The notes beneath the pieces are model-generated. The model did no database searches and had not been told where the DNA came from. It saw only the letters and a list, made by a program, of their open reading frames with translations. 64,000 bases of DNA from positions 1 to 64,000 of the forward strand of contig JACPAV010000012.1 of assembly GCA_016180645.1 (NCBI GenBank), given 5' to 3'. Of this stretch, positions 8,655-15,938 are shown piece by piece (the stretch's first letter is position 1; each line of letters opens with the position of its first letter). A program made the translations under genes and the position numbers. Source of the stretch: Nitrospirota bacterium (GTDB lineage: Bacteria > JACPQY01).

Positions 8655-8921
8655 ATGGTAATCTTCCAGAAGATGAAATCTCGACGCGAAGCCGCTCTCC
8701 TCATGAATCCGTCGGTGCGGCGGCAGATCGAGCGCATTGCCAGGGAAAGCGGCGCCCCCATTCACACCCTCATCGAGAGAGCCGTGAAAAAATTCGTACG
8801 TGAGTTCGATGACTCCAAGAGGGAGCGCGCGTTCCGGCGTCTCGCGTCCGCCAAGGCTCGTTCGATGGGGATCAAGACCCTTGACGATGTAGACAAACTC
8901 GTCCACTCCCTTCGAAGCTAG
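8655..8921 (+). CDS. antitoxin, probable ribbon-helix-helix type
   Basis: The 88-residue basic protein has MNPSVRRQIERIARESGAPIHTLIERAVKKFV (split over residues ~17-48), the spacing of a ribbon-helix-helix DNA-binding domain. A charged tail follows, suited to binding a toxin. It directly precedes a PIN-domain frame, the usual order of type II antitoxin then toxin. ATG 8655 gives the best start; the coding frame closes with TAG at 8919-8921. Confidence 0.7.
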   Translation: MVIFQKMKSRREAALLMNPSVRRQIERIARESGAPIHTLIERAVKKFVREFDDSKRERAFRRLASAKARSMGIKTLDDVDKLVHSLRS

Positions 8922-8934
8922 GACTGTTCCTAAA

Positions 8935-9354
8935 CTGCGCGTCGTTCTCGACACGAATATCTACGTTTCGGCCTACATCTCTACACTCGGCAATCCCCGC
9001 AAGGTGTATGACGGCGGAAAGCAGCGGAGATTCGAGACCTTCTGGTCGCCCTTCATCAGAGATGAACTCAGGCGGGTGTGGATTGAGAAGTTCGGGCTAT
9101 CGGAGCCGTTCTTGACGGAGCGGTTGCGCTCCATCTCGGCGTGGGCGCAGATGGTCGAACCGACCGAAACGCTGGACGTCGTGAAGGAGAGCCCTGACGA
9201 CAATCGAATACTTGAATGCGCGGTGGCTGCGCACGCCGATTACCTCGTGACAGGCGACAAGGCGCACCTTCTTCCGCTTGGAACACTCCGAAATACGCGA
9301 ATCATCTTGCCCGATACGTTCATACGAGAGGTCCACAAGGTGCGTGGCGGGTAG
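8935..9354 (+). CDS. PIN-domain toxin (COG1569-like), non-ATG start
   Basis: The 139-codon frame reads LRVVLDTNIYVSAYIS at its head. It carries the first catalytic Asp (DTN), Glu in SPFIRDELRRV and Asp pairs in SPDDNRILECAVAAHADYL and TGDKAHLL, as in PIN RNases of the putative toxin component family. No ATG, GTG or TTG lies between the upstream stop (8890-8892) and the DTN motif. The only usual near-cognate codon is CTG at 8935, with AGGA 11 nt before it. The GTG at 9004 would delete the catalytic Asp. The gene is therefore either started at CTG or has lost its start. It follows the antitoxin stop by 13 nt. Confidence 0.7.
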   Translation: MRVVLDTNIYVSAYISTLGNPRKVYDGGKQRRFETFWSPFIRDELRRVWIEKFGLSEPFLTERLRSISAWAQMVEPTETLDVVKESPDDNRILECAVAAHADYLVTGDKAHLLPLGTLRNTRIILPDTFIREVHKVRGG

Positions 9355-9403
9355 CCTGATAACCGTGGAACTTCTTCAAACACCCCGCCTTTCCGCCTTG
9401 GTC

Positions 9404-9432
9404 TGCGGGGTCATTATTGCAGATTGAGTTAT
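9404..9432 (+). repeat. direct repeat copy B (TGCGGGGTC...GAGTTAT)
   Basis: This is the 29-bp partner of 8496-8523, identical apart from one extra A. It lies 50 bp after the PIN toxin and so closes an ~0.9-kb unit containing the toxin-antitoxin pair. Confidence 0.65.
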
Positions 9433-9445
9433 CGTCCAAGCCGGC

Positions 9446-10105
9446 CTACGAGGCGGGGTCGGGGGAGCGAAGGGGGAGGGAGAGGAGGAGGGCTTTGAAT
9501 TCCTGGTAGGCCCCCTCGGCGCGGTCCAGATCATCCGAGAGGAGGGAAACCAATGGGAGGCCGGTCAGCACGGCCATGATCAGGTCGGCGATGGCGGGGA
9601 CTTTCGCGTCCAGCTTTTCGTCCGTCATGGTCAGTACGGATCGGATTCCGTCCATGAGCATCTTTCGCCGTTCTTCGATCTGTTGCCGGAATTGGGGTTT
9701 CAGTCGTTCGTCCGTGAGGGATCTCGCCAGCTGATCCAGAAACATCGGGAAGAAAGGTCGGGCCTGTTTCATGAGGCTCCAAGTTTCGTCCAGTGCCCAT
9801 CCTGCGCGTGTGGGCGATGGCCCCAGCTTCGCGGCTGCCTCCTGGATTCGCTCTGAGACGGCTTGAAACAGATGAAGCTGCACCTGGAGGAAGAGGTCGT
9901 CCTTGGTTTTGAAGTGATAATGCACGAGCGTCCGCGATACACCCGCCTCACGGGCGATATCTTCAATGGATGTGGCCTGCGAGCCGCTCCTGTTGAAGCA
10001 GTTGAGGGCTGCCTGCATGATGGCTTGCGAAGATGCCGCAGACTGCTCGGTTCTGGTGGGGCGTCTCTTCGCATGATCGCTCAAATCGATCGTTCTATCT
10101 TCCAC
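9446..10105 (-). CDS. TetR family transcriptional regulator
   Basis: This 219-residue regulator has a TetR helix-turn-helix at residues ~28-72 (AALNCFNRSGSQATSIEDIA, then REAGVSRTLVHYHFKTKDDL) and a helical C-terminal ligand domain. It is divergent from the acetoacetate-decarboxylase-like gene. Two near-identical 18-bp palindromes sit in the shared upstream region, one 22 bp from its start codon. It therefore probably represses both itself and the 10336-15403 operon. Its sequence differs clearly from the TetR protein at 5814. Confidence 0.88.
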   Translation of the reverse strand: MEDRTIDLSDHAKRRPTRTEQSAASSQAIMQAALNCFNRSGSQATSIEDIAREAGVSRTLVHYHFKTKDDLFLQVQLHLFQAVSERIQEAAAKLGPSPTRAGWALDETWSLMKQARPFFPMFLDQLARSLTDERLKPQFRQQIEERRKMLMDGIRSVLTMTDEKLDAKVPAIADLIMAVLTGLPLVSLLSDDLDRAEGAYQEFKALLLSLPLRSPDPAS

Positions 10106-10126
10106 TGCTAGTCACCTCCGATATCC

Positions 10127-10144
10127 TGACTATGCTGACAGTCA
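10127..10144. promoter_or_regulatory. TetR operator, copy 1
   Basis: TGACTATGCTGACAGTCA has 5-bp inverted ends (TGACT/AGTCA) and shares TGACT...TGACAGTCA with the copy at 10245-10262. It lies 22 bp upstream of the TetR start at 10105, in the right place to block that promoter. Confidence 0.65.
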
Positions 10145-10210
10145 AATACATTTCTACAGTCGGCTGGTACCAAAGTCAAGCCTCCATCATCTCTCATAAC
10201 GTTAATGTAC

Positions 10211-10239
10211 TTGACAAAACATCTGTAATTATTTATATG
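10211..10239 (+). promoter_or_regulatory. sigma70-type promoter for the 10336-15403 operon
   Basis: A -35 box TTGACA (10211-10216), a 17-bp spacer and a -10 box TATATG (10234-10239). The operator at 10245-10262 covers the expected transcription start, a classical repression layout. Confidence 0.6.
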
Positions 10240-10244
10240 TCCAC

Positions 10245-10262
10245 TGACTGACATGACAGTCA
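10245..10262. promoter_or_regulatory. TetR operator, copy 2
   Basis: TGACTGACATGACAGTCA is palindromic at 16 of 18 positions. It matches copy 1 at both ends and lies immediately downstream of the -10 box at 10234-10239. Assignment to the adjacent TetR protein is inferred from position and symmetry. Confidence 0.7.
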
Positions 10263-10335
10263 ATATACGTATCATGATTCTAGCAGGGCAATCCGTAACG
10301 GGGTTTCAACCCCAAAAGTGGAGGAGGTACACAAG

Positions 10336-11193
10336 ATGAGATACGCTGTCTTAACCCCCGCAGACAATCCGACACGCTACCCCATCATGCCGCTCTACCA
10401 CCTCGAATCGAGGGAGGCGATGGAAATGCACCGACGGCTGTGTTGGGAACTCAGCGACGCCGAGTACTACATTGTCGTTTTCAACCCGGAGGATCGAAAG
10501 TTCGTTGAAAGTTGCGTGCCGCCTCCGCTCAAACCGGTCCCGAGAGCGCCGTTGGTGGCGATCTTTGTTCAGCAACTGACGCTCAACGGCGGGAAGGGGA
10601 ACGATTCGCTCAATCGCGGATACTTCGAACTGATCGTCTCCGCGATGGCCACGTACCGGGGCAAGCTGGGGACTTACGCCTTGGCGATCCTGATCGAATC
10701 GGACATCGGCGCGATGCTGGGCCGGGAGATGTTCGGCACCGCCAAGAAATGCGGTCAATTCGAATACCAGAAAAACGGGAAACGCTTTTCGTGGAAGGCG
10801 ATCCGGCGGGATATTACTTTGGCCGAGGTAGAAGGGGACTTGGTCGACGGCGAGGTCGATCCGGAAAACATCCGGCGGATCATGGAACAGCCCTCGTTTC
10901 ACATGCAGCAGACCATGGCCCCGTTCGGAGCGGAGCTGCCGTATGCCTGTGCCCCTCGACTCATGGAAATGCAACTCGGGGTGCGGAGGATTCACCGGAT
11001 CGCTGCCTGCGAGAATGTTCGATTCGGTTTTCACGAGTCGCCCTTTGATCCGATCTGCCTTTTCAAGCCCAGGGAGATTCTCGCCGCCACCTATGTGAAT
11101 GCCGACACCGGCATCAATACCGTCCGGGACCTGGAGCCTCTCGATCCGGTGGCGTCTCTCCCGTGGCTCTTCTCGAAATTTGATCCTTTCTAG
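10336..11193 (+). CDS. acetoacetate decarboxylase family protein
   Basis: The 285-residue protein resembles the acetoacetate decarboxylase fold. The motif GREMFGTAKKCGQFEY contains paired lysines (K137, K138), corresponding to the Schiff-base lysine and its neighbour in the clostridial enzyme (REIYGFPKK-type motif). ATG 10336 was chosen over GTG 10318 because the strong ribosome-binding site GGAGGAGG lies just before it. It is the first gene after the operator-controlled promoter. Family members also act on other keto acids or as hydratase-like enzymes, so decarboxylation of a beta-keto acid released by the pathway is only likely. Confidence 0.8.
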   Translation: MRYAVLTPADNPTRYPIMPLYHLESREAMEMHRRLCWELSDAEYYIVVFNPEDRKFVESCVPPPLKPVPRAPLVAIFVQQLTLNGGKGNDSLNRGYFELIVSAMATYRGKLGTYALAILIESDIGAMLGREMFGTAKKCGQFEYQKNGKRFSWKAIRRDITLAEVEGDLVDGEVDPENIRRIMEQPSFHMQQTMAPFGAELPYACAPRLMEMQLGVRRIHRIAACENVRFGFHESPFDPICLFKPREILAATYVNADTGINTVRDLEPLDPVASLPWLFSKFDPF

Positions 11194-11230
11194 AGGTAGC
11201 AAACAGAGTGAATCCTTGGCGAGGACCACT

Positions 11231-11300
11231 CGCAGGCATGAAGCCTGCGCCTACCCGGAAATGCACTCACGGTAACCGCGGGCTTCAGCCCGCGTCATCA
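11231..11300 (+). repeat. intergenic double-hairpin repeat (CGCAGGC/CGCGGGC type)
   Basis: Two short hairpins, CGCAGGCATGAAGCCTGCG and CGCGGGCTTCAGCCCGCG, are joined by a linker containing CCTACCC. A copy about 85% identical over ~65 bp (by eye) lies at 32136-32200, and related modules lie at 30998-31065 and 60314-60373. It separates the decarboxylase-like gene from the dehydrogenase within one operon. Confidence 0.7.
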
Positions 11301-11326
11301 GGCCGGCGACGCTGAAGGAGGTCCAG

Positions 11327-12556
11327 ATGGTTGATTTCAAACTGACCGATCAACAGAGGGCGCTCGTGGCCCAGGCCCACGAGTTTGCGCGTGACGTGCT
11401 CCGACCGGCGGAGGTCGAACTCGACAAGATCGCCGATCCACAGGCCGTGTTCACGAGCGATCGGTTCCGGTCCGTCATGCGCGAAGCGTTCCGCCTCGGC
11501 TACCACAAGATGTCGTTTCCCACGCACATTGGCGGTCTTGGACTCGACCAGGTGACGGCCGGCCTGATCCAGGAGGAACTCTTGTGGGGAGCGGCCGGGT
11601 TGGGCCAGAGCCTGTTCGTGGCCAACTTCGTTCCGTTCACGGCGTTCCTTAGCGGTAAACCCTCGCTGGTGAAAGAGTTTGCCGAGCCGTACTGCGATGA
11701 CGCGCAGATGCACTTCAGCGCCCTCGTGGCGGTGGAACCGCACATGGGATCGGATCTTCTCTATCAGTGCGGGCAGACCAGCCGATTCCGAACCACGGCA
11801 AGAAAGGTCGGGGATGACTACATCCTCAATGGCTCGAAGGCGGCGTTCGTCTCGAACGGCACGCTCGCGAGCATGTTGGGCGTGACGGTGTCCATGGATC
11901 CCGACCTTGGCATCCACGGAACCGGGCTTTTCATCATCCCCGGAGATCTTCCCGGCATCAGCCGCGGCCGGCCCCTCGACAAGCTTGGCCTGCGCTGCCT
12001 CAACCAATCGGAGGTCTACTTCGAGGATGTGAAGGTTCACAAGCGGTACCTCGCGATCAGGCCGCGGGAAGGAAATTGGAGCAATTTCGTGAAGAGCTTC
12101 CTCTGCTTCGGGCAGGTGGGCGTGGGGAAGACGGCCCTGGCCCTCATGAGATCGGCGTACGAGATCGCCTTTGCGTACGCATCCGAGCGCATCCAGGGCG
12201 GCAGGCCGATCATCGAGCACCCCAACATCGCGCTGAAGTTGTTCGATGCGTTCTGCACCATCGAGGCGGCGCGCAACCTGCTCCTCCAGGCGAGCTGGTT
12301 CAACGCCACGCGATTTCCCAGCGATCTCACCCACGGCGTGGCCGCCCGCTGCTTTGCCTGCAACAATGGCCCCCGGGTGATCTCGGACATGATCCAGGTC
12401 CTGGGGGCCTACGGCATCTCAAAAGAAAGCCCGATCGAGAAGTTCTATCGGGACATCAAGCTGACCCAGATCGAAGACGGCGCGGTGGACACGGTGGGTC
12501 TGGAGGCCATGCAGATCCTTCAGGAACAGTCCGCGGTCCAAAGCTTTGCCGCGTAA
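11327..12556 (+). CDS. acyl-CoA dehydrogenase family protein
   Basis: The 409-residue protein has standard length for the family. It has the N-terminal helical domain (LTDQQRALVAQAHEFARDVL), the mid beta-domain (LNGSKAAFVSNG) and the C-terminal helical domain ending in FYRDIKLTQIEDGA. The Glu of IEDGA (~383) takes the place of the catalytic Glu in the usual YEGT motif. The usual TEPxxGSD loop reads VEPHMGSD. It is a distant paralogue of the gene at 28-1617. A strong ribosome-binding site (GAAGGAGG) precedes ATG 11327. With the SCP2 protein next to it, action on a sterol- or isoprenoid-like acyl-CoA is plausible. Confidence 0.88.
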   Translation: MVDFKLTDQQRALVAQAHEFARDVLRPAEVELDKIADPQAVFTSDRFRSVMREAFRLGYHKMSFPTHIGGLGLDQVTAGLIQEELLWGAAGLGQSLFVANFVPFTAFLSGKPSLVKEFAEPYCDDAQMHFSALVAVEPHMGSDLLYQCGQTSRFRTTARKVGDDYILNGSKAAFVSNGTLASMLGVTVSMDPDLGIHGTGLFIIPGDLPGISRGRPLDKLGLRCLNQSEVYFEDVKVHKRYLAIRPREGNWSNFVKSFLCFGQVGVGKTALALMRSAYEIAFAYASERIQGGRPIIEHPNIALKLFDAFCTIEAARNLLLQASWFNATRFPSDLTHGVAARCFACNNGPRVISDMIQVLGAYGISKESPIEKFYRDIKLTQIEDGAVDTVGLEAMQILQEQSAVQSFAA

Positions 12557-12566
12557 GGAGGAAAAA

Positions 12567-13202
12567 ATGAACGGAAACCACAAGATCAACGTGCCGAAAG
12601 ACATCACGCCGCTGGAGTTTTTCACCCGTTTCGTACCGGAGAACTTTCATCGGCGGGTGAAGGACTGCGACATGACGGAGTATCGGCCGCTCAACCTCAC
12701 CCTCCAATTCCGGATCACGGATATACCCGATGGGGAATTTGGAGTGAAGGTGATAGAGGGGACGAGAATCGAAGCCTTCCACGGGAAGATGCCGAACCCC
12801 CAAATCACATATGAATTTCCCTTGGGCCATTTCCGCGAGGCGGTCGAAGGAAAATTGCCTTGGGTTCCCTTGGAGATGGCCTACAACCCCGAGGCGCTCA
12901 GAAAAGGTCTCACGTCTGGCCAAGTGAGAGAGCAGATGGAATTGATCGGCGGCGTGAAGGGTCAGGCCGTGGTAAGTGTGAAACGGGAGGATGACCGGGT
13001 CGTGGACGTCAAGATGAATTTTCACGGGGCCGACGAACCCGCGATCGTCTTCAACGTAACCCACAAGGTTGTGGAGGGCATTGAGAAGAACGAATACACG
13101 GTCATGGAGGCGTTCATGGCCGGGAAGATCAAGCTGGCCGGTCCGCTCGAATTCGCCATGCACGTGATGGCCCTCATTCCGGAGCGCGAGGAGCAGGAGT
13201 AG
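12567..13202 (+). CDS. SCP2 sterol-binding domain protein
   Basis: The 211-residue protein has an SCP2-like pattern of alternating strands: LTLQFRITDIPDGEFGVKV, ITYEFPLGHFREAVEGK, and a C-terminal helix in MEAFMAGKIKLAGPLEFAMHVM. In this family the latter closes a hydrophobic lipid tunnel. It likely carries or presents a lipid or acyl-CoA to the neighbouring enzymes. ATG 12567 follows AAGGAGGAAAAA, a near-ideal ribosome-binding site, 10 nt after the dehydrogenase stop. It belongs to the same operon. Confidence 0.8.
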   Translation: MNGNHKINVPKDITPLEFFTRFVPENFHRRVKDCDMTEYRPLNLTLQFRITDIPDGEFGVKVIEGTRIEAFHGKMPNPQITYEFPLGHFREAVEGKLPWVPLEMAYNPEALRKGLTSGQVREQMELIGGVKGQAVVSVKREDDRVVDVKMNFHGADEPAIVFNVTHKVVEGIEKNEYTVMEAFMAGKIKLAGPLEFAMHVMALIPEREEQE

Positions 13203-13208
13203 CCCGGC

Positions 13209-14579
13209 TTGCAGCCCGGCAGGCTACAACTCCTGCTGCGAGTCGGCAGGCTGGCGCGGGTCCTCGCATCGGTGCTGGCCCGGTTCGCTTGGCGAAGCGT
13301 GGCTCACCTAGCCCGCAGGCCGTGGGTGGGATCCTCCGAATACGCGGACGAAACCTGGCGACTCCGCGGGTGGGCGCTTCGGACGCTCTGCCAGGAGATG
13401 GGCGCGACCTTCATCAAGCTCGGCCAGATCCTCTCGACGCGCCGGGATCTGATGCCGCCCTCCGCCCTCTCGGAACTCGAGAAATTGCAAGATGACATTC
13501 CCGGAGTGGACGGCTCCCTTGTCCGCTCGATTTTTCAGGCCGATTTCGGAAAGCCCGTGGAGGCCGTCTTTCGTACGTTCGAACACCAAGCGGACGCGAG
13601 CGCCTCCGTCGCCCAGGTCCATCACGGCATCCTGGGAGACGGCACCGAGGTGGCCGTGAAGTTTGTCAAGCCGGGCGTACACGAGCTGATGGAAATGGAC
13701 ACGCGATTGCTGGTCGTCTTCGCCGGAATCCTTTCACGAATTCCCTTCCGCTCGTTCCCATCCCTTCCCGGCCTCGCGGAAACTTTTTGCGAGATGCTCA
13801 GAAAGCAAACCGATCTGACGATCGAGGCGGAGAACAATCGGCGTTTCCAGACCCAGTTCCGCGAGGATCGGGAAATCATCCGCTTTCCCAGATTGGTTGA
13901 TGAATTCTGTTCCCGGAACGTTCTGACGATGGAATACATCCGAGGCGTCAAGCCGACGCGGCTGACCAACGGCGGACATGATCGGAAGAAGCTCGCGCTG
14001 AATCTGCTGCTTCTGTACTACAAGATGCTGATGCACGGTTACGTCCACGCGGACATGCATCCGGGGAACATCTGGGTGTCGGCCGAGGGATTCTACTGGG
14101 TTTTTGACCTGGGATTGGTCGCCCAAATGGACTGGGAGAAACGGCGAGCCTTCTTTGAAACGTGGGCCTCGCTATTCATGGGAGACGGACGGCCCCTGGC
14201 GCACTTGATCACCCAGATGTCCTTGTCCCATGATGTGCGGGACATGGCTGCGTTGGAGGGAGACACGACGGCCTTTCTGAGAAAGAGGAAACTGGATCGG
14301 ATCGTGGAACTCGATTTCGGCGCCATCATCATGGAGTTCGGGGACATCCAGCGGAAATACGCGATGGTGGCTTCCCCCGAACTCTCGGGGATCGGTGTTT
14401 CGCTCTTCGCGTTGGAAGGTTTGGCGCGCTATTTGGATCCTGATCTCAACATCGGGAAGTCGCTTGCTCCGCACCTCAAAAAGTTGCTGCGCAGGCTCTA
14501 CTTGATGGACCCGAATCGCAAGCCGCCATTATTGCAGCTCCATCACACACGGGAGCCGGCAGGACTAGAAGCCACATGA
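13209..14579 (+). CDS. ABC1/UbiB-family atypical kinase
   Basis: The 456-residue protein has the ABC1/ADCK signature. The KxGQ motif lies in FIKLGQILSTRRDLMP (~70), and ASASVAQVHHG, the Ala-rich loop that replaces the P-loop, follows. An invariant Lys lies in VAVKFVKPG, the catalytic-loop HADMHPGN near 280 and the metal-binding DLG (VFDLGL) near 299. Hydrophobic C-terminal segments are modest. Family members support ubiquinone synthesis or lipid handling as ATPases. Here it sits in a lipid-degradation operon, so a role in membrane lipid extraction is possible. The start is TTG 13209, 6 nt after the SCP2 stop. Confidence 0.85.
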   Translation: MQPGRLQLLLRVGRLARVLASVLARFAWRSVAHLARRPWVGSSEYADETWRLRGWALRTLCQEMGATFIKLGQILSTRRDLMPPSALSELEKLQDDIPGVDGSLVRSIFQADFGKPVEAVFRTFEHQADASASVAQVHHGILGDGTEVAVKFVKPGVHELMEMDTRLLVVFAGILSRIPFRSFPSLPGLAETFCEMLRKQTDLTIEAENNRRFQTQFREDREIIRFPRLVDEFCSRNVLTMEYIRGVKPTRLTNGGHDRKKLALNLLLLYYKMLMHGYVHADMHPGNIWVSAEGFYWVFDLGLVAQMDWEKRRAFFETWASLFMGDGRPLAHLITQMSLSHDVRDMAALEGDTTAFLRKRKLDRIVELDFGAIIMEFGDIQRKYAMVASPELSGIGVSLFALEGLARYLDPDLNIGKSLAPHLKKLLRRLYLMDPNRKPPLLQLHHTREPAGLEAT

Positions 14580-15403
14580 AGGACCTTCGCGACGCCGTGG
14601 CGCTTGTCACCGGGGCGGGGAGTGGAATCGGGAGGGCGACGGCTGTCGAACTGGCCCGGCAGGGATGCCGCGTGGCGCTGAACGATCTGCGAGCGGAATC
14701 GCTCGGTCACGTCGAGGAGGAGATCCGGGCGCTTTCCCTCGGTCGAAACCCTCTGGCCGTTTCCGCGGACGTTTCGGACCGCAGCGCGGCCGACGAAATG
14801 TGCGAGAAAGTGATGAGGGAAGGCGGACGCGTGGACATCCTGGTCAACAACGCCGGCGTGGGTCTGGTGGGCCGCATGGAGGAAACCTCGATAGAGGACT
14901 GGGAGTGGATCATGGGAATCAACTTGTGGGCGCATATCCACACCGTTCGCAAGTTGTTGCCGCCCATGCTCGAAAGGGGGAGTGGACACTTGGTCCATGT
15001 CTCCTCCGGTGCGGGGCTCGTGGCCGCGGGACCCTTGCTTGCCTATGCCGTGACCAAATTTGCGGTGGTGGGACTCGCCGAAGCGTTGGCCGCGCAGGTG
15101 CGCTCAGCGGGGATCGGGGTGACTGTGGTGTGCCCGTACGCGGTGAAAACCTCGATCATCGACTCGCTCCATTCGGCAAGGCCCTCATCAAAGGAAATCG
15201 ACGATTTTGCCCACCGCGCGGTGGAGAACGGAATCCCACCGGAAGAGGTCGCCCGCAAGATTGTGCGCGCCATCCGCCGGAACCGCTTCATGGTGTATAC
15301 GCACCCGTGGTTTCGATTCGCCGTATGGACCAAAGCCCTATGGCCTCAGTTATCGATTCGAATCAATGCCCGCCTGACCGACCGCCTGTATCCCCGGCGA
15401 TAG
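14576..15403 (+). CDS. short-chain dehydrogenase/reductase
   Basis: The 275-residue classical SDR has the cofactor motif TGAGSGIGRA (residues 12-21), NNAG near 90 and the catalytic YAVTK near 157 after a SSGAG serine segment. The Asp after strand 2 (ALNDLRAE) favours NAD(H). ATG 14576 overlaps the ABC1 stop (ATGA). It is the last gene of the operon and is suited to oxidising a hydroxyacyl-CoA or alcohol intermediate. The C-terminal segment is basic and hydrophobic (FRFAVWTKALWPQLSIRINA), suggesting membrane association. Confidence 0.88.
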   Translation: MKDLRDAVALVTGAGSGIGRATAVELARQGCRVALNDLRAESLGHVEEEIRALSLGRNPLAVSADVSDRSAADEMCEKVMREGGRVDILVNNAGVGLVGRMEETSIEDWEWIMGINLWAHIHTVRKLLPPMLERGSGHLVHVSSGAGLVAAGPLLAYAVTKFAVVGLAEALAAQVRSAGIGVTVVCPYAVKTSIIDSLHSARPSSKEIDDFAHRAVENGIPPEEVARKIVRAIRRNRFMVYTHPWFRFAVWTKALWPQLSIRINARLTDRLYPRR

Positions 15404-15630
15404 CGCGCGCGCCAGCGGGCGAAGGGATTCAGCGCATATCAGTCCTGATATTCCGCTCAATCCCAGTGAAGTCGGCCGCCCTAGCCTCCATGCAAACTGC
15501 CCGCTCCTGCTGCGAGGACTTGCATGAGCGGGCGAAGGGATTTCACGATGGTCGTCCTGACGCTCCGTGCAATCCGAAGGTTGTCAGGCTCCTGCCCTCC
15601 ATGTGGATTGCCGCTCTCCGCTACGCGGAT
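15404..15630. repeat. gene-free stretch with two copies of the tRNA-Gly 3' end
   Basis: AGCGGGCGAAGGGATT, the plus-strand complement of the tRNA-Gly 3' end, occurs at 15414-15429 and 15527-15542 as well as in the intact tRNA at 15631-15646. The copies are spaced about 113 and 104 bp, and flanking sequence (CCTCCATG...) is partly repeated. This resembles successive attachment-site duplications. No convincing gene is seen in the interval. Confidence 0.55.
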
Positions 15631-15702
15631 AGCGGGCGAAGGGATTTGAACCCTCGACCCTCGCCTTGGCAAGGCGATGCTCTACCACTGAGCTACACCC
15701 GC
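15631..15702 (-). tRNA. tRNA-Gly (GCC anticodon)
   Basis: The minus strand folds as a full cloverleaf. The acceptor stem GCGGGTG pairs with CGCCCGC with one G-U pair, and the D arm is GCTCAGTGGTAGAGC. The anticodon arm TCGCC-TTGCCAA-GGCGA gives anticodon GCC, and the T arm GAGGG-TTCAAAT-CCCTT closes it. The discriminator base is U, typical of tRNA-Gly. The CCA end is not encoded. Confidence 0.95.
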
Positions 15703-15812
15703 AATTTGCCTAAGATGCCACTCCCCACGGTCGACTGTCAACGCGCGTTCGCCCTGTGCAGCCCGCACCGCTCAGTGACGGCGAGTGGAAGGGGCATGAG
15801 GATTGAGCGCAG

Positions 15813-15832
15813 CCACTGAGCTACACCCGCAT
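15813..15832 (-). repeat. tRNA-Gly 5'-end fragment
   Basis: CCACTGAGCTACACCCGC (to 15830) duplicates the 5' end of the tRNA-Gly at 15631-15702 and lies ~110 bp on its other side. It lacks the rest of the tRNA. The interval 15703-15938 otherwise holds degenerate ATCAGC-like tandem repeats (15840-15878) and no gene. Confidence 0.6.
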
Positions 15833-15938
15833 CGTGAGCTGTCAGCCATCAGCTATCAGCCGACAGCAATCAGCCTTGAATGTATGTTTTTTCCGGCGGG
15901 TCGTCAACGAGGAAGGATTAAGGTAAAGTCACCTCTCG

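Noticed and set aside
7282-9432. CRISPR array in the repeat-rich toxin-antitoxin island
   Set aside because: The repeated tags are irregularly spaced by hundreds of bp, occur in both orientations and bracket genes. There are no regular spacers and no cas genes.
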